Below, piece after piece: positions 52,726 through 64,000 of a stretch of 64,000 nucleotides of DNA (the stretch's first letter is position 1; the number at the start of each line of letters is the position of its first letter). Made by a program: the position numbers and the translations under genes. The stretch is from Dromiciops gliroides (taxonomy: Eukaryota > Chordata > Mammalia > Microbiotheria > Microbiotheriidae): the NCBI RefSeq assembly GCF_019393635.1, contig NC_057863.1:641983306-642047305 (forward strand), read 5' to 3'. A model generated the notes under the pieces. It did no database searches, was not told where the DNA came from, and was given only the letters and a program-made list of their open reading frames with translations.

Positions 52726-52986
52726 TGATGGGGGAGGGGGGGCAAGATGGCCACCTGTCTGTACAGCAAAAACCTGAAATTCACACCAGACTGAATAATG
52801 AGAAACTGACCGAGAAACTACAAGGAACTACACAAAAAGCCATCAGCCCACAGGCCACAGGAAAGGGGCCCAACAACAAAGCAAGCAAGGCTATATACAT
52901 GGCCTTCTAGCACAACCAAAAAAGGATGAGGGCCAAGGGCAGCCTGTAGGGGCAGCAAGAATGAAGAGCTCCCCTTAAAAGCTCCA

Positions 52987-53150
52987 GAGGGGGCAGCTAA
53001 GTGGTGCAGTGGATAAAGCACCAGCCCTAGATTCAGAAGGACCTGAGTTCAAATCCAGCCTCAGACACTTGATACTTACTAGCTGTGTGACCCTGGGCAA
53101 GTCACTTAACCCTCATTGCCCCATCAAATAAAATTAAAAAAAAAAAAAGC
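52987..53150 (+). mobile_element. Marsupial SINE in old L1
   Basis: A full sense copy with an A13 tail. AAAGCTCCAGAGG repeats on both sides as an exact target duplication. Confidence 0.95.
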
Positions 53151-53418
53151 TCCAGAGGAATTTCAAAACCCAAAGAGGAAGGGCCCTGATCAGGGTGAGT
53201 GTGGTCCAGACCAGGACATGCAGGGCTCTGGAGGCCTAGCACCTTGTCCTGACTTGCCAGAGAGGGCCTGGAAGATCCAGAACTCTGGACCTTGGAAGGG
53301 CAGAGGGCTTTGCAAGGCAGAGGTTAGGGTGGGAACCCAGATGATGCAGGGTAAGACCAGGCAGGGCCAAACACCCCACCCACAAGCACAGAGTTGGGGC
53401 AAGTGAGTATCCTGAGCC

Positions 53419-53450
<32 letters not shown>
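53419..53450 (+). repeat. Homopolymer C run (~30)
   Basis: An uninterrupted run of about 30 C following CTGAGCCT and preceding GCGAGCTCC, inside L1 5' sequence. Its length is likely unstable and hard to sequence. Confidence 0.9.
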
Positions 53451-53451
<1 letters not shown>

Positions 53452-54404
53452 CGAGCTCCAGTTCAGGAGTTAAAGCTGGAGAGAGGAGAAGAATAAAGCA
53501 AACAACTGTTATGACATGTTATGACAGATTACTACCAATCTAAAGATCCTGCTAGAAGAGAGAGTAAGTCTGTTAACAACTACAGGTCAAAACTCAAGGA
53601 AAACAATGGGTTTTCTACAAGGACTACTTCAACAACTAGTAGAAGTGAAAAGACAAAAAAATGAAATCAAAGCTCTCGAATAAAGGATTGTTAAGTAGAA
53701 TAAAGAACTTAGAAGGGAAAGCAGTAAATCTTATACCTGGAAACTAAAAGAGCTCAAAGAGAAATTCATGACTCCATGAGACAGAAACATCAGAACTAAA
53801 TCAAGAGATTTAAAAAAAAAATGTGGATTGCAGATAACACAAACTAATGGTTTGAAGAACAAATCAAGGAGAGATAATTTAAGAATCACTGTACTCCCTG
53901 AAAACCATGATATATTTAAAAGTAAAAGAAAGCCTGGACCTGCTATTTCAGGAAATCATAAGTGTAAACTGCTCACATCTCTGAGAACCAGAGGGTGAAG
54001 TGAAAATATAAAGAATCCATCAATTGTCTCTTGAAAGGAATCCCCAAAAGGAATGTTCCATATCAAAGAAAAACTACTGCCAGCATGCAAAAGGAAGCAG
54101 TCCAAGCAATCCAGGAAACCACAAGCAGGATCACACAAGCAGGGCAGTAGTTGTAAAACCAAGAGATCTGGGAACTCTATGTTTCAAAAGTCAAAAGATA
54201 GGTTTACGACCAAGAATAATTTACTCAGCAAAGATGAATATAATCCTGCAGGGAAAAAAATGGATTTTAATGGAACAGAGAACTTTGAAGTATTTTTGTG
54301 CTAAGGATTAGAGGTGAGTAGGAACCCGAAAATACAAACACAAGAGTGCAGAGAAACTCGGGAAGGTAAATGAATTTGAGGAACTGAAAGGGGCCATATG
54401 ATAT

Positions 54405-54700
54405 GGTGCTAATCTTTAAAAAAAAATTTTTAATTATAAAAGTATTTTATTATTTTCCAGTTACATGTAGAGATAGTTTTCAACATTTGTTTTTATATAA
54501 GATTTCTAGTTTCAAATTTTTCTCCCTCCCCTCCCTCCCCAAGACAGCAAGTAATCTGATATAGGTTATATATGTACAATCACATTAAACATATTTCTGC
54601 ATTAGTCTTGCTGTGACAGAAGAATCAGAGCAAAAAGGAAATACCTCAAAAAAGAAAAACAACAGCATATGTTGCTAACATTCTAAACGGGAAGAGAAAC
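54405..54700 (-). mobile_element. Antisense L1 3' end inserted in older L1
   Basis: The reverse complement of an L1 3' UTR (TTTTATTATTTTCCAGTTACATG ..., partly; CTGATATAGGTTATATATG). CATATGATATGGTGCTAA / CATATGTTGCTAA-like words at both ends suggest a target repeat. Confidence 0.8.
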
Positions 54701-57118
54701 AAATGATCCTTCAGGACTTAATTTCACCAGACGGAGCTAGATACAAATGGAGGAATGAACTGCTCCTGTTCTGAAGAGAAGAAAGAGAAGGAAGAGCAAA
54801 AGGAGGAAGACATCAGTGCAGACAGAAAAAAGTAGGGGCTGTTGTTTCTCATGATTGGGGTGGATGAAGAGAAGTTTGCAAACATGGCAGAAGGGATAAG
54901 GAAGCAGTGGCAGATGAAACTCCCTTCTATCAGAGGTGGACAAAGAAGGGTTGACCATGCACATAGTTTGTTGTAGAAATAATCCAGACTCGACAGGGGA
55001 ACAAATGGGGATGGGTGCAGGGGGATGGGATAAGAGGGAGGGAAGTTCTGTAAACAAAACAAACTTCCTGACTCAGAAGGGGAGGAAACAGGAAAAAAAG
55101 AAGAGAATCAAGAGGGGGCCTACTCCCTGGAGAACAGCTGGACAAACTGTGGCATGTCAAAATAAGGAGATTATTACTGTGCCTTTAGAAGTGATGGAAG
55201 AGGATCACAGGGAATCCTGGGCAACATGAACTGATCAGAACCAGAGAACAATTTACACAAGGTTTGTCAGAACGAAGACTGGCTAACTTTGTCTTTGGAG
55301 GGTCTAACCTGCCTCCTGGCAGGGAGGAGAGGGGTTCAGGGTGAAAAAGACAGTCATTTTTGGAAGTGGCCACATGGTGTGGATTTGTTCTGCTTGACTA
55401 CTTTTATTTTTGACAAGGTTTTTCTTTTTTTTTAATTGTGTGGGATTAGGAGAGGAAGGGTGACCAATACTGATTTTCCCCAAAGAGGACAACTGAAACT
55501 TTTTATAACGTATAGGAAAGAACAGAAGGAAGTCCATAGGGAAACTCAGACAAACAGGAATTTTGAGTCAGGTAGAGGTTTTAAATAGAGGGTCAGTGTT
55601 ACGGAAACAATCCTCTTCGTGGATTTTGTTGTGAGTATGAAAATACTTTTGGGGTATTACAATTTTTTTTTTAAAGAAAAAAGGGTTGATTGGCAGGGAT
55701 TTGAACTCTTGAATTCCAGAAACTGAATTTTAGGAGGAAAAATAACTTGGAGCAGAGGAGAAAAAGGATAAAGGAAAAAGGACCTGAGGATTCCTGGGGG
55801 GAGGAGAAAGGAAGTGAAGGCAAGATTAAGGGTCAGAGGGTGAGTTATAAGTCAAACAAATTGGGAAAACAAAAAAGGTAAGAGAAGGAAACAAGACACA
55901 ATAAAGAATAATAAATGGAGAAAGAGGTGGAAAAAAGTACTTCAGAGGGAGTTGTGACCATCCACAAACAGGGTGAAAGACAAAGATGAGGTTCTCAGTC
56001 ACTGAAGAGCCTGGAAAACCTGGCCAACCCCGTGCCTGCAGCGCTTGGGTTTCTGAAACTGGTAAGTTCCTAGGTTCAAACTGCAGGCTGCTCAGGCACT
56101 ATCCTAGAACTAGAGAGAATGAAGGTGAAAGTCACCTCTTGGTAAGGGGTTGGTAAACTGCTTGTTTTTGTAATGCCTAGAGAGCTAAGGGTCATACTTG
56201 TAAATGAAATTTTATTGTGTTTACAAATGTAAAAACCTGTTCTTAGCTACAGTTTGGTAAAAGAGGTACAAAACCTCACTAAAGAAAATAACTCTTTAAA
56301 AATTAGAATTGGTCAAGTGAAAGCTACCATGAGACAGCAAAAAACAATAAAACAAGGTCAAAAGACTGAGAAATATTAGAAAATATGAAATATCTCATTG
56401 GAGCAACAAATGATGTGCAAAGTAGATTGAGGAGAGATAATATAAGAATTACTGGACTACCTGAAAGGCATGATCCAAAAAAGAGCCTGGACATCATCTT
56501 TCAAGAAACTATAAGGGAAAAGTAGCCAGATATAGAACTAGAGGACAAAGTAGAAGCTGAAAGAACCTGATGGTTACCCCCTTAAAAAGATCCTCAAATG
56601 AAAACTCCCATAAATATTATAGCCAAATTGCAGAACTCCCAGGTGAAGGAGAAAATGCTATAGGCAGCCAGAAACAATTCAAATAGTGTGAAGCTACAGT
56701 TAAGATACAGCAGCTTCCACTATAAAGGAGTGGAGGGTTTGGCATATAATATTCTGGAAGGCAAAGGAGCTAGGATTACAACTAAGAATAACCTACCCCC
56801 TAAAATTGAATATAATCTTTCAGGGGCAAAAGTGGACATTCCAATAAAAGAGGACTTTCAAACATTCTTGATGAAAAGACCAGAACTGAATAGAAAATAT
56901 GGCACTCAAATACAAGACTCAAGTATAAAAAGGAAAACATTTAATAACATTTAATAAAGTTAAAATGTTTACATTCCTATATGGGAAGATGGTACATGTA
57001 ACTTCAAAGAACTTTATCATTAGGGCACTTAGAAGTCTACATAGACAGAAGGCATGACTCTATTGCATTGGGTTAATCTCAAAAAGAATGGATGGGTGAG
57101 CAAGAGTAATGCACTGGA

Positions 57119-57256
57119 TGGGGCAGCTAGGTGGTGCAGTGGATAGAGCACTGGCCCTGGAGTCAGGAGTACCTGAGTTCAAATCCAGCCTCAGACACTT
57201 AATGTTTACTAGCCGTGTGACCCTGGGCAAGTCACTTAACCCCAATTACCTCACCA

Positions 57257-57285
<29 letters not shown>
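57119..57285 (+). mobile_element. Marsupial SINE in old L1
   Basis: A sense copy with an AAAACAAAAC tail. AGAGTAATGCACTGG repeats on both sides. Confidence 0.95.
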
Positions 57286-57288
<3 letters not shown>

Positions 57289-57629
57289 GAGTAATGCACT
57301 GGGAGAAGGGGGAAAGGAGAAAAAGAATGGGGAAAATTATCTCAGATAAAAAAGGTGTCTAAGGAAGAGTTTTTACAAGAAAGGAGAAAATTGGGGGGGT
57401 AGGGAGGGGGAGAGGAGTGTTTAAACCTTCATCTCATCTGAACTGGTTCAAAGAGGAAACAATATACAGACACACAATGGGGTATAGGAATTCATCTTAC
57501 CCAATGGAGAAGTAGGAGGGGAAGGAACTAAGAGAAAGGGTGGTAAAGGAAGGGTAGATTAAGGGATGCAGTGATCAAAAGCTTAAATATATTTCTGAGG
57601 AGGGTCAGGGTAAAAAAGGAAAAGGATAG

Positions 57630-57785
57630 GGGGCAGCTAGGTGGTGCGGTGGATAAAGCACCAGCCCTGGATTCAGGAGGACCTCAGTTCAAATTTGGCC
57701 TCAGACACTTGACACTTACTAGCTGTGTGATCCTGGGCAAGTCACTTAACCTTCATTGTACCGCCAAAAAAAAAAAAAAAAAGGA
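57630..57785 (+). mobile_element. Marsupial SINE in old L1
   Basis: A sense copy with an A17 tail. AAAAGGAAAAGGATA repeats flank it. Confidence 0.95.
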
Positions 57786-58453
57786 AAAGGATAAATAGAA
57801 AAGGATGGAGGGAACACAGCTGGTAGTCTTAAATGTGAATGTGAATAGGATTAGAAACCAGAATCCAACAATATGTTGTTTATAAGAGACAAACTTAAAA
57901 AAGACACACTCAGAATAAAAATAAGGGGCTGGAGCAGAATTTATGCTCCAACTGAAGTAAAAGGGACAGAGGTAACAATCATGATCCCAGACAAAACAAA
58001 AGCAAAAAGAGAACTAATTAAAAGAAATAATCAAGGAAAATACATTTTGCTAAAAGACAATGAATTCATATCAATACAGAATATGTATGCACCAAAATTA
58101 CATTCCACTAAGGGCTTTGGAAGCATAGATTAAAAGAAGAAATTAAAAGTCCCTAATTAAACACCAAACTAGAAATCCTGAAAATCAAAAGAGATTAATA
58201 AAATCGAAAGTTTTAAAAAATTGAACTAATAAATAAAACTAGGAGTTTGTTTTGGGGAAAAACTAATAAAATAGAAAAACCACTGGCTAACTTGATTTAA
58301 AAAAAAGCGGGGGGGGGGGGAGAGGAGGCCCAAATTACCAGTCCCCAAAATTAAAAGGGTAAATGCACAACCAATGACAATGAAATTAAAGCAATTATTG
58401 GGAACTATTTGTTGAATAAAACTGACAATCTAAATGAAATGGATGAATGTTTT

Positions 58454-58749
58454 TTGGAATTTATTTAGTATTTTATTTTCTGCAATTACATGTAAAAAAA
58501 CCTCTTAACATTCATTTAAAAAACTTTGAGTTCCAAATTATTTCCCTTCCGCCCTCCCCACTCCCCCGCATTGAAAAGACAAGCAATTCGATATAGGTTA
58601 TACATGTGTAGTCATGCAAAACATTTCCATATTAGTCGTGTTGTGAAAGAAAACATAAACAAAAAAAACCCCCTCAAAAATAAAGCAAAAAAAAAATGCT
58701 TCAATCTCTATTTAGACACCATTAGTTCTTTCTCTGGGGATGGATTGCA
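58454..58749 (-). mobile_element. Antisense L1 3' end, exact 17-bp target repeat
   Basis: L1 3' UTR in reverse, bracketed by AAATGGATGAATGTTTT at 58437-58453 and 58750-58766. It lies inside ORF2 of the older plus-strand L1, so it is a later, 5'-truncated insertion. Confidence 0.93.
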
Positions 58750-59289
58750 AAATGGATGAATGTTTTACAAAAATATAAACTGGCCAGATTAATAGAAGGG
58801 GAAATAGAATACTTAAATATCCCTACCTTAGAAAAAAGAAATTGAACAAGCCATAAATTAGGTCCTTAAGAAAAAAAAACCCAGGACTAGATCAATTTAC
58901 AAGCAAATTCTACCAAACATTTAATGAACAATAAATCCCAATACTATATAAATTATTAAAAAAACAAAACAAAACAGTCCCACTAAATTCTTCCTATGAT
59001 ACAAATAAGATTTTGATACTTAAACCAGGAAAAGCAAAAATGGAAAAAGAAAAATATAAATCAACTTTCCTAATGAATATTCATGCAAAAATTTGAAATA
59101 AAATACTAGCAAAGATCATACACTATGACAGGATGTGATTTCAGTATTAGGAAAACTATCAGTTTAACTGACCATATTAGTAACAAAACAAAAAAAAGGT
59201 ATGATATATCAATAGATGTAAAAAAAGCTTTGGACAAAATACAACACCCATTCCTATTAAAAACACTAGAAAGCACAGGAATGGAGCTT

Positions 59290-59447
59290 TTCTTTTTTTT
59301 TTCCAGGGCAATGAGGGTTAAGTGACTTGCCCAGAGTCACACAGCTAATAAGTGTCAAGTGTCTGAGGCTAGATTTGAACTCAGGTCCTCCTGAATCCAA
59401 GGCCAGTGCTTTATCCACTGTGCCACCTAGCTGCCCCCTCTGGAGCA

Positions 59448-59478
<31 letters not shown>

Positions 59479-59895
59479 AGCAACAAACATTTATTTTATT
59501 TTTTCCAGTTACATGTAAAGGTAGTTTTCAACATTCATTTTCATAAGATTTAGAGTTCCAAATTTTTCTCCCTCCTCCCTCCCTTTCCTCCCCCCTCCAC
59601 AAGATCGCAACTAGGTTATATATGTACGATCCACAAGTGTTTTTTTGTTATCAGTTCTTTCTATGGGGGTGGATAGTAAACTTCCTCATTAGTCCCTTGG
59701 GATTGTCTTGGATCATTGCATTGCTGAGAGTAGTTAAGTCATCCTGGAGCTTTTTTTTGCAGGGCAATGAGGGTTAAATGACTTGCCCAGGGCCACACAG
59801 CTAGTAAGTGTCATGTGTCTGAGGTCGATTTTGAACTCAGGTCCTCCTGAATCCAGGGCCGGTTCTCTATCCACTGCACCACCTAGCTGCCCCTG
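59290..59895 (-). mobile_element. Nested trio: SINE, antisense L1 end, SINE
   Basis: An antisense SINE lies at 59290-59438, an antisense L1 3' end at about 59475-59745 and an antisense SINE at 59750-59895. The word TGGAGCTTTTCTT (or close variants) occurs before the first, between them and after the last, where ORF2 text resumes (AAAGTGATCAGTAGCATCTG). All three used the same target. Confidence 0.88.
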
Positions 59896-60249
59896 GAGCT
59901 TTTCTTAAAGTGATCAGTAGCATCTGAAATGGGAATAACCACTAATTTTTCCAGTAAGATAAGGAGTGCAGTAAGGATGCCCACAGTCACCATTACTATT
60001 CAAGAGTGTACTAGAAATGCTAGCTATAGCAGTAAGACAAGAAAAATAAATCAAAGGAAGAGGAATCACAATGAGGAAACAAAATCATCATTTTGCAGAT
60101 AATAGTATAGAGAACCATAGAGAATCAATTTAAAAAGGGCTGAAACATTTAACAACTTTAGCAAAGGTTCAAGATATACAAATCACCAACTTTTTAATAT
60201 ATTACCATAAAATTCAGCAGGAAGAAATAGAGAAATTCCATTTAAAATA

Positions 60250-61290
60250 ACTGGGTGACTGAGAAATAAATGGTCAAAGGATATGAACAGGCAGTTTTCT
60301 GATAAAGAAATCAAAGCTATCTTGCCATATGAAAAAATGCTCTGAATCACTATTGATAAGAGAGATGCAAATTAAAACAACTCTGAGGTACCACCTGACA
60401 CCTATCAGATTGGCTAATATGACTAAAAAGGAAAATAATAAATGTTGGAGAAGCTGTGGAAAAACTGGAACACTAGTGCATTGTTGGTGGAGCTGTGAAC
60501 TGATCCAACCATTCTGGAGAGCAGTTTAGAACTATGCCCAAAGGGCTATAAAGCTTTGTATACCCTTTGACCCAGCAATACTACTATTAGGACTTTTTCC
60601 TAAAGAGATCATAAAAAAGGGAAAAAGACCCACATGTACAAAAATATTTATAGCTGCTCTTTTTGTGGTGGCAAGGAATTGGAAATTGAGGGTATACCCA
60701 TCAGTTGAGGAATGGCTGAACAAATTGTGGTATATGAATGTAATGGAATACTATTGTGCTGTAAGAAATGATGAGCAGGCGGATTTCAGAGAAACCTGGA
60801 AGGACTTGTATGAACTGATGATGAGTGAGATGAGCAGAATCAGAAGAACATTGTACACAGTATCATCAAATTGTATGTTGATCAACTGTGATAGACTTGA
60901 TTCTTTTCTCAGCAATACAATGGTCCAAGATAGTTCCAAAGGACTCATGATGGAAGATACTCTCCAAATCCAGAAAACAAAGAACTGCTGAATCTGGATG
61001 CAGATTGAACCATACTATTTCTATTATTTTTGTTGTTTTTCTTTTTTGAGGTTTTTCCTTTTTGCTCTGATTCTTCTCTCATTACATGACTAATGCAGAA
61101 ATATGTTTAATGTGATTGTACATACATAACCTATATCAGCTTACTTGCTGTCTTGGGGAGGGGGGGAGGGAGAAAAATTTGAAACAAGAAATCTTATAAA
61201 AACAAATGTTTAAAACTATCTCTACATATAACAGGAAAATAATAAAATATTTATATGGAGGAAAAAAAACTAAACAAACAAAAAATAACG
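60250..61290 (+). mobile_element. Younger 5'-truncated L1
   Basis: The ORF2 C-terminal end is almost open: [40 protein letters not shown] and IPFDPAIL-like text, then MEYYCAVRNDE. The 3' UTR ends with AATAAAATATTTATATGG and an A-rich tail. It breaks the older L1 at ATAACTG (60231 region) and the older copy resumes after 61446 with ATAACTGCAGACAG. Confidence 0.82.
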
Positions 61291-61311
61291 GGGGGGGGGG
61301 GGAGGGAAGAG

Positions 61312-61450
61312 GGGGCAGCTAGGTGGTGCAGTACATAAAGCACCAGCCCTGGGTTCAGGAGGACCTGAGTTCAAATTTGGTCTCAGACACTTGACACTTA
61401 CTAGCTGTGTGACCCTGGGCAAGTCACTTAACCTTCATTGCCCTGCTCCA
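61312..61450 (+). mobile_element. Marsupial SINE behind the younger L1
   Basis: A full sense copy preceded by a 13-G run that follows the L1 tail. Confidence 0.93.
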
Positions 61451-63290
61451 CCCCCATAATAACTGCAGACAGTCTAATTGTAGACAGTATAAAATACTAG
61501 GGAGTCAATGTACCAAGACATGCACAGAACTATATGAACACAATTACAAAACACTTCATATAAAGACATCTAAATAATTGGAGAAATATTAATCTCTCAT
61601 GCTGAGCCAATATAATAAAAATGATAATGCTACCTACATTAATTTACTGATTAATTTATAGCATCATACCAATCAAACTATCTATGAATTATTTTAAAAA
61701 GCTAAAAAAAATAACAAAATTCATCTGGAGGAACTAAAGGTCAAGAATACCAAGGGAATCAATGAAAAAAAAAAGTGAAGCAACACAGCCTAGCAACCAG
61801 ATCTCAAACTATATTACAAAGCAGTAATTATCAGAACAATCTGGTATTGGCTAAGAAAGAGTGGCTGATCAGTGAAATAGATTAGGCACATAAAATACAG
61901 AAGTAAATGAACACAGTAATCTAATATTTGAAAATCCCAGAGATCTAGGCTATTGGGGCAGGTACTCACTATCTGACAAAAATTTCTGGGAAAACTGGAA
62001 AGCAATCTGGCAGAAACCAGGCACAGACCAATATCTTATACCATATATCAAGATAAGTTCAAAATGAGTACACAAATTTGATATAAAAGGTAATATCACA
62101 AGCAGATTAGGGAAGCAAGGAAAAATTTATCTGTGAGATATATGGATAATGGAAGAATTTGTGACTAAACAAGAAATAAAGAGGATCATGGGAGATAAAA
62201 CAACTAATTTTGATTACATTAAATTAAAAAGGTTTTGTACAAACAAAACCAATGCAGCCAAAACAAGAAGAAAAGCAGGAAACTGATAATTAATATTATA
62301 GCAAGTTTCTCTGATAAAACTAATTTCTCAAATATATAGGGAATGGACTCAAATTTATAAAAATAAGAGTTATTCCCTAACTCATAAATGGTCAAAGGAT
62401 ATGATGAACAGGCAGTTTTCAGAAGAAGAAATCAAAGCTATCTATGGTCATATGAAAAATGCTTTAAATTACTATTGATTAGAGAAATGCAAATTAAAAC
62501 AACTCTGAGGTACCACCTCACACTGATCAGATTGGCTAACATGACAGAAAAAAAAAATGACAAATGTTGGAGGGGATGTGGAAAAACAGGGACACTAATA
62601 CATTGTTGGAAGAGTGGTGAATTAGTCCAACAATTCTGGAAAACAATTTGGAGTTAAGACCAAAGGGCTATAAAACCACGCATACCCATTGACCCAGCAA
62701 TGCCACTACTATTACAAATCAAGGGAAAAGGAATAGGATCCATATATACAAAAATATTTATTGCAGCTCTTTTTGTGGTGGCAAAAAATTGGAACCTGAG
62801 GGGATGCTCAAATGGGGAATGGCTGAACAAGTTATGGTATATGATTGTCATGGAATACTATTTATTATGTTATAAGAAATGATGAGCAGGATGCTCTCAG
62901 AAAAAAACCTAGAGTTACATGAACTGATGCAGAGTGAAATGAGCAGAACCAGAACATTGTATACAATGACAGCAATAATGTAACAATAAGCAACTGTTAA
63001 AAACTTAGTTACTGTGATCAATACAATGATCCATAACAATTCCAAAGGACTCACAATGAAAAATGCTATCCACCTCCAGAGCAAAAACAAACTGTGCAGT
63101 TTGAAGAATGCAGACTGAAGTATACTTCTTCCTTCCTTCCGTCTTTCTTAAACATGGCTAATGTGGAAATGTTTTGCATGCTTTCATATGTATGATGGGT
63201 AACAGATTGCTTGCCTTCTGAATGGGTGGGGGAGGGAGTGGAGGGACGGAGAATTTGTAACGGAAAATTAAAAAAAAACCCCAACCTGAA
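61446..63290 (+). mobile_element. Older L1 continued: ORF2 3' half and 3' UTR
   Basis: It resumes with TACTAGGGAGTCAATGTACC and ACCATATATCAAGATAAG. It ends with the same ORF2 C-terminal block as the younger copy ([36 protein letters not shown]) and a 3' UTR that stops at GGAAAATTAAAAAAAAA. It is more diverged than the 60.3-61.3 kb copy. Confidence 0.82.
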
Positions 63291-64000
63291 CATTTGCCAG
63301 CTCCCTTACCAATCTAATCAAAGGGGCCTTAAACTGAAATGGAAAGGGGAAAGAAAACTCTTTTATACTCACTAAGCAGATGCCAGAGCGGGTCGCTACA
63401 ATAAAGAAAAAGAAGCGACTGAAACATGGAGTACTTCCCTGGGGATGAAACTCCAGAAGGGAGCCCTGAGGACCAATCATGGCCTCTAACATCTACACAC
63501 AACCATGCAAAGTCCAGGCAGTGAGCTAGACGAGCCAGACCACTTCTTCACAGTCCTTCTGATGCCTGATATAATCTCCTGAGGCGTGTTCTCAGGTCAC
63601 ATAACTGTGATGCCCAGCTTCTGGTCATCCTATACCCAGTGCTCTGGAAACCAGAGTGTGGAGGATGTTGAATGCCAGGCTAAGGAGTTTTTATTACATC
63701 CAGCCAACTTGGAAGCCACCCCTGCCTCTTTGCTTTCCCTCATCACCGGTATCTGATCAGTTGCCCAGTGCTGATTCTACCTCCATATTATTCCCTCCTC
63801 TCAGCATTTTACATGGGAAGAAAGACAGCAAGCAGAGCAGCTCTTAACTAGTGCAGGCAGTGCACCCCTCCAGGGCTCCTCTATTTCCCCTTCCTAGGCC
63901 AGACTCCTCCCTGACACCTGCCAGCACTGCCTTCAAGTCCTAAGTCCAGTGCAGCCTCCAAGTCTTCTCTGCCCATGTGGCCTCATCTCTAGTTTAAGTG
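63291..64000. other. Right end: no recognised gene
   Basis: Unique-looking sequence with no SINE or L1 text. A pyrimidine-rich acceptor-like site followed by AG occurs on minus near 63397-63416 (CTTCTTTTTCTTTATTGTAG), but the ~23 bases before the next GT do not match HAUS5. Confidence 0.5.

Larger units (their letters stand above)
52725..60250 (+). mobile_element. Old L1 material, 5' UTR to mid ORF2
   Basis: Starts with L1-like GGCAAGATGGCCACCTG. ORF1-type text occurs twice (53640-54305 and 56280-56950, sharing GAGAGATAAT...AAGAAT..ACTG and the later AATATAATC modules), so at least two L1 copies are joined. ORF2 begins near 57860 (CAATATGTTGTTTATAAGAG) and runs to CAGCAGGAAGAAATAGAGAAA near 60230. 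Reading frames are heavily broken. It is interrupted by SINEs and antisense L1 ends listed separately. Confidence 0.8.

Noticed and set aside
54724-55062. A Phe/Ser/Pro-rich minus frame of about 110 codons
   Set aside because: It is antisense to purine-rich decayed L1 sequence. No start context or similarity.
63370-63420. A possible small HAUS5 exon on minus
   Set aside because: The acceptor looks good, but only about 23 nt precede the next GT and none of the three frames matches HAUS5.
1-64000. CRISPR arrays, bacterial operons, tRNA or rRNA genes
   Set aside because: None seen. The tRNA-like text belongs to the SINEs, and regular repeats are microsatellites.

Overview
The window is nuclear DNA from a marsupial. 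The evidence is more than 50 copies of the short tRNA-derived SINE typical of marsupials (its head reads GGGCAGCTAGGTGG), marsupial-type L1 LINEs, and vertebrate genes with many small exons whose proteins are clearly mammalian but diverged from the human ones. The SINE profile suggests an Australian lineage, but I cannot name the species.

Five host genes are visible, all on the minus strand. From left to right: NPHS1 (nephrin; exons 1-24, the cytoplasmic tail lies off the left edge), COX6B1 (complete), ETV2 (complete), RBM42 (complete) and HAUS5 (last two coding exons only). I rebuilt exon boundaries from GT/AG sites and reading phase. Phases agree for COX6B1, ETV2, RBM42, the visible HAUS5 junction and 22 of the 23 visible NPHS1 junctions.

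Layout: 1-16.0 kb is NPHS1. 16-24.3 kb is a repeat-rich spacer with no gene. 24.3-26.8 kb is COX6B1 with a CpG-rich promoter carrying ETS-type sites. 26.8-40.3 kb is a repeat graveyard of antisense L1 pieces, SINEs, solo LTRs and a ~950 bp polypyrimidine tract. 40.3-43.4 kb is ETV2, followed upstream by a GC-rich promoter region with a perfect CRE. 45.3-49.1 kb is RBM42. 51.5-51.9 kb is the 3' end of HAUS5. 52-63.3 kb is a nested stack of old and younger L1s.

COX6B1-ETV2-RBM42-HAUS5 keeps the order and orientation of human 19q13.12. NPHS1, however, sits directly upstream-side-on to COX6B1, with no UPK1A and no KIRREL2 between them. This is the junction expected from an inversion of the UPK1A-NPHS1 block relative to human. 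The most functionally pointed observation is a SINE inserted exactly at the intron 11/exon 12 acceptor of NPHS1. The genes do not form a pathway: nephrin is the podocyte slit-diaphragm adhesion protein, COX6B1 a respiratory complex IV subunit, ETV2 an endothelial/haematopoietic ETS factor, RBM42 an RNA-binding protein and HAUS5 an augmin subunit.
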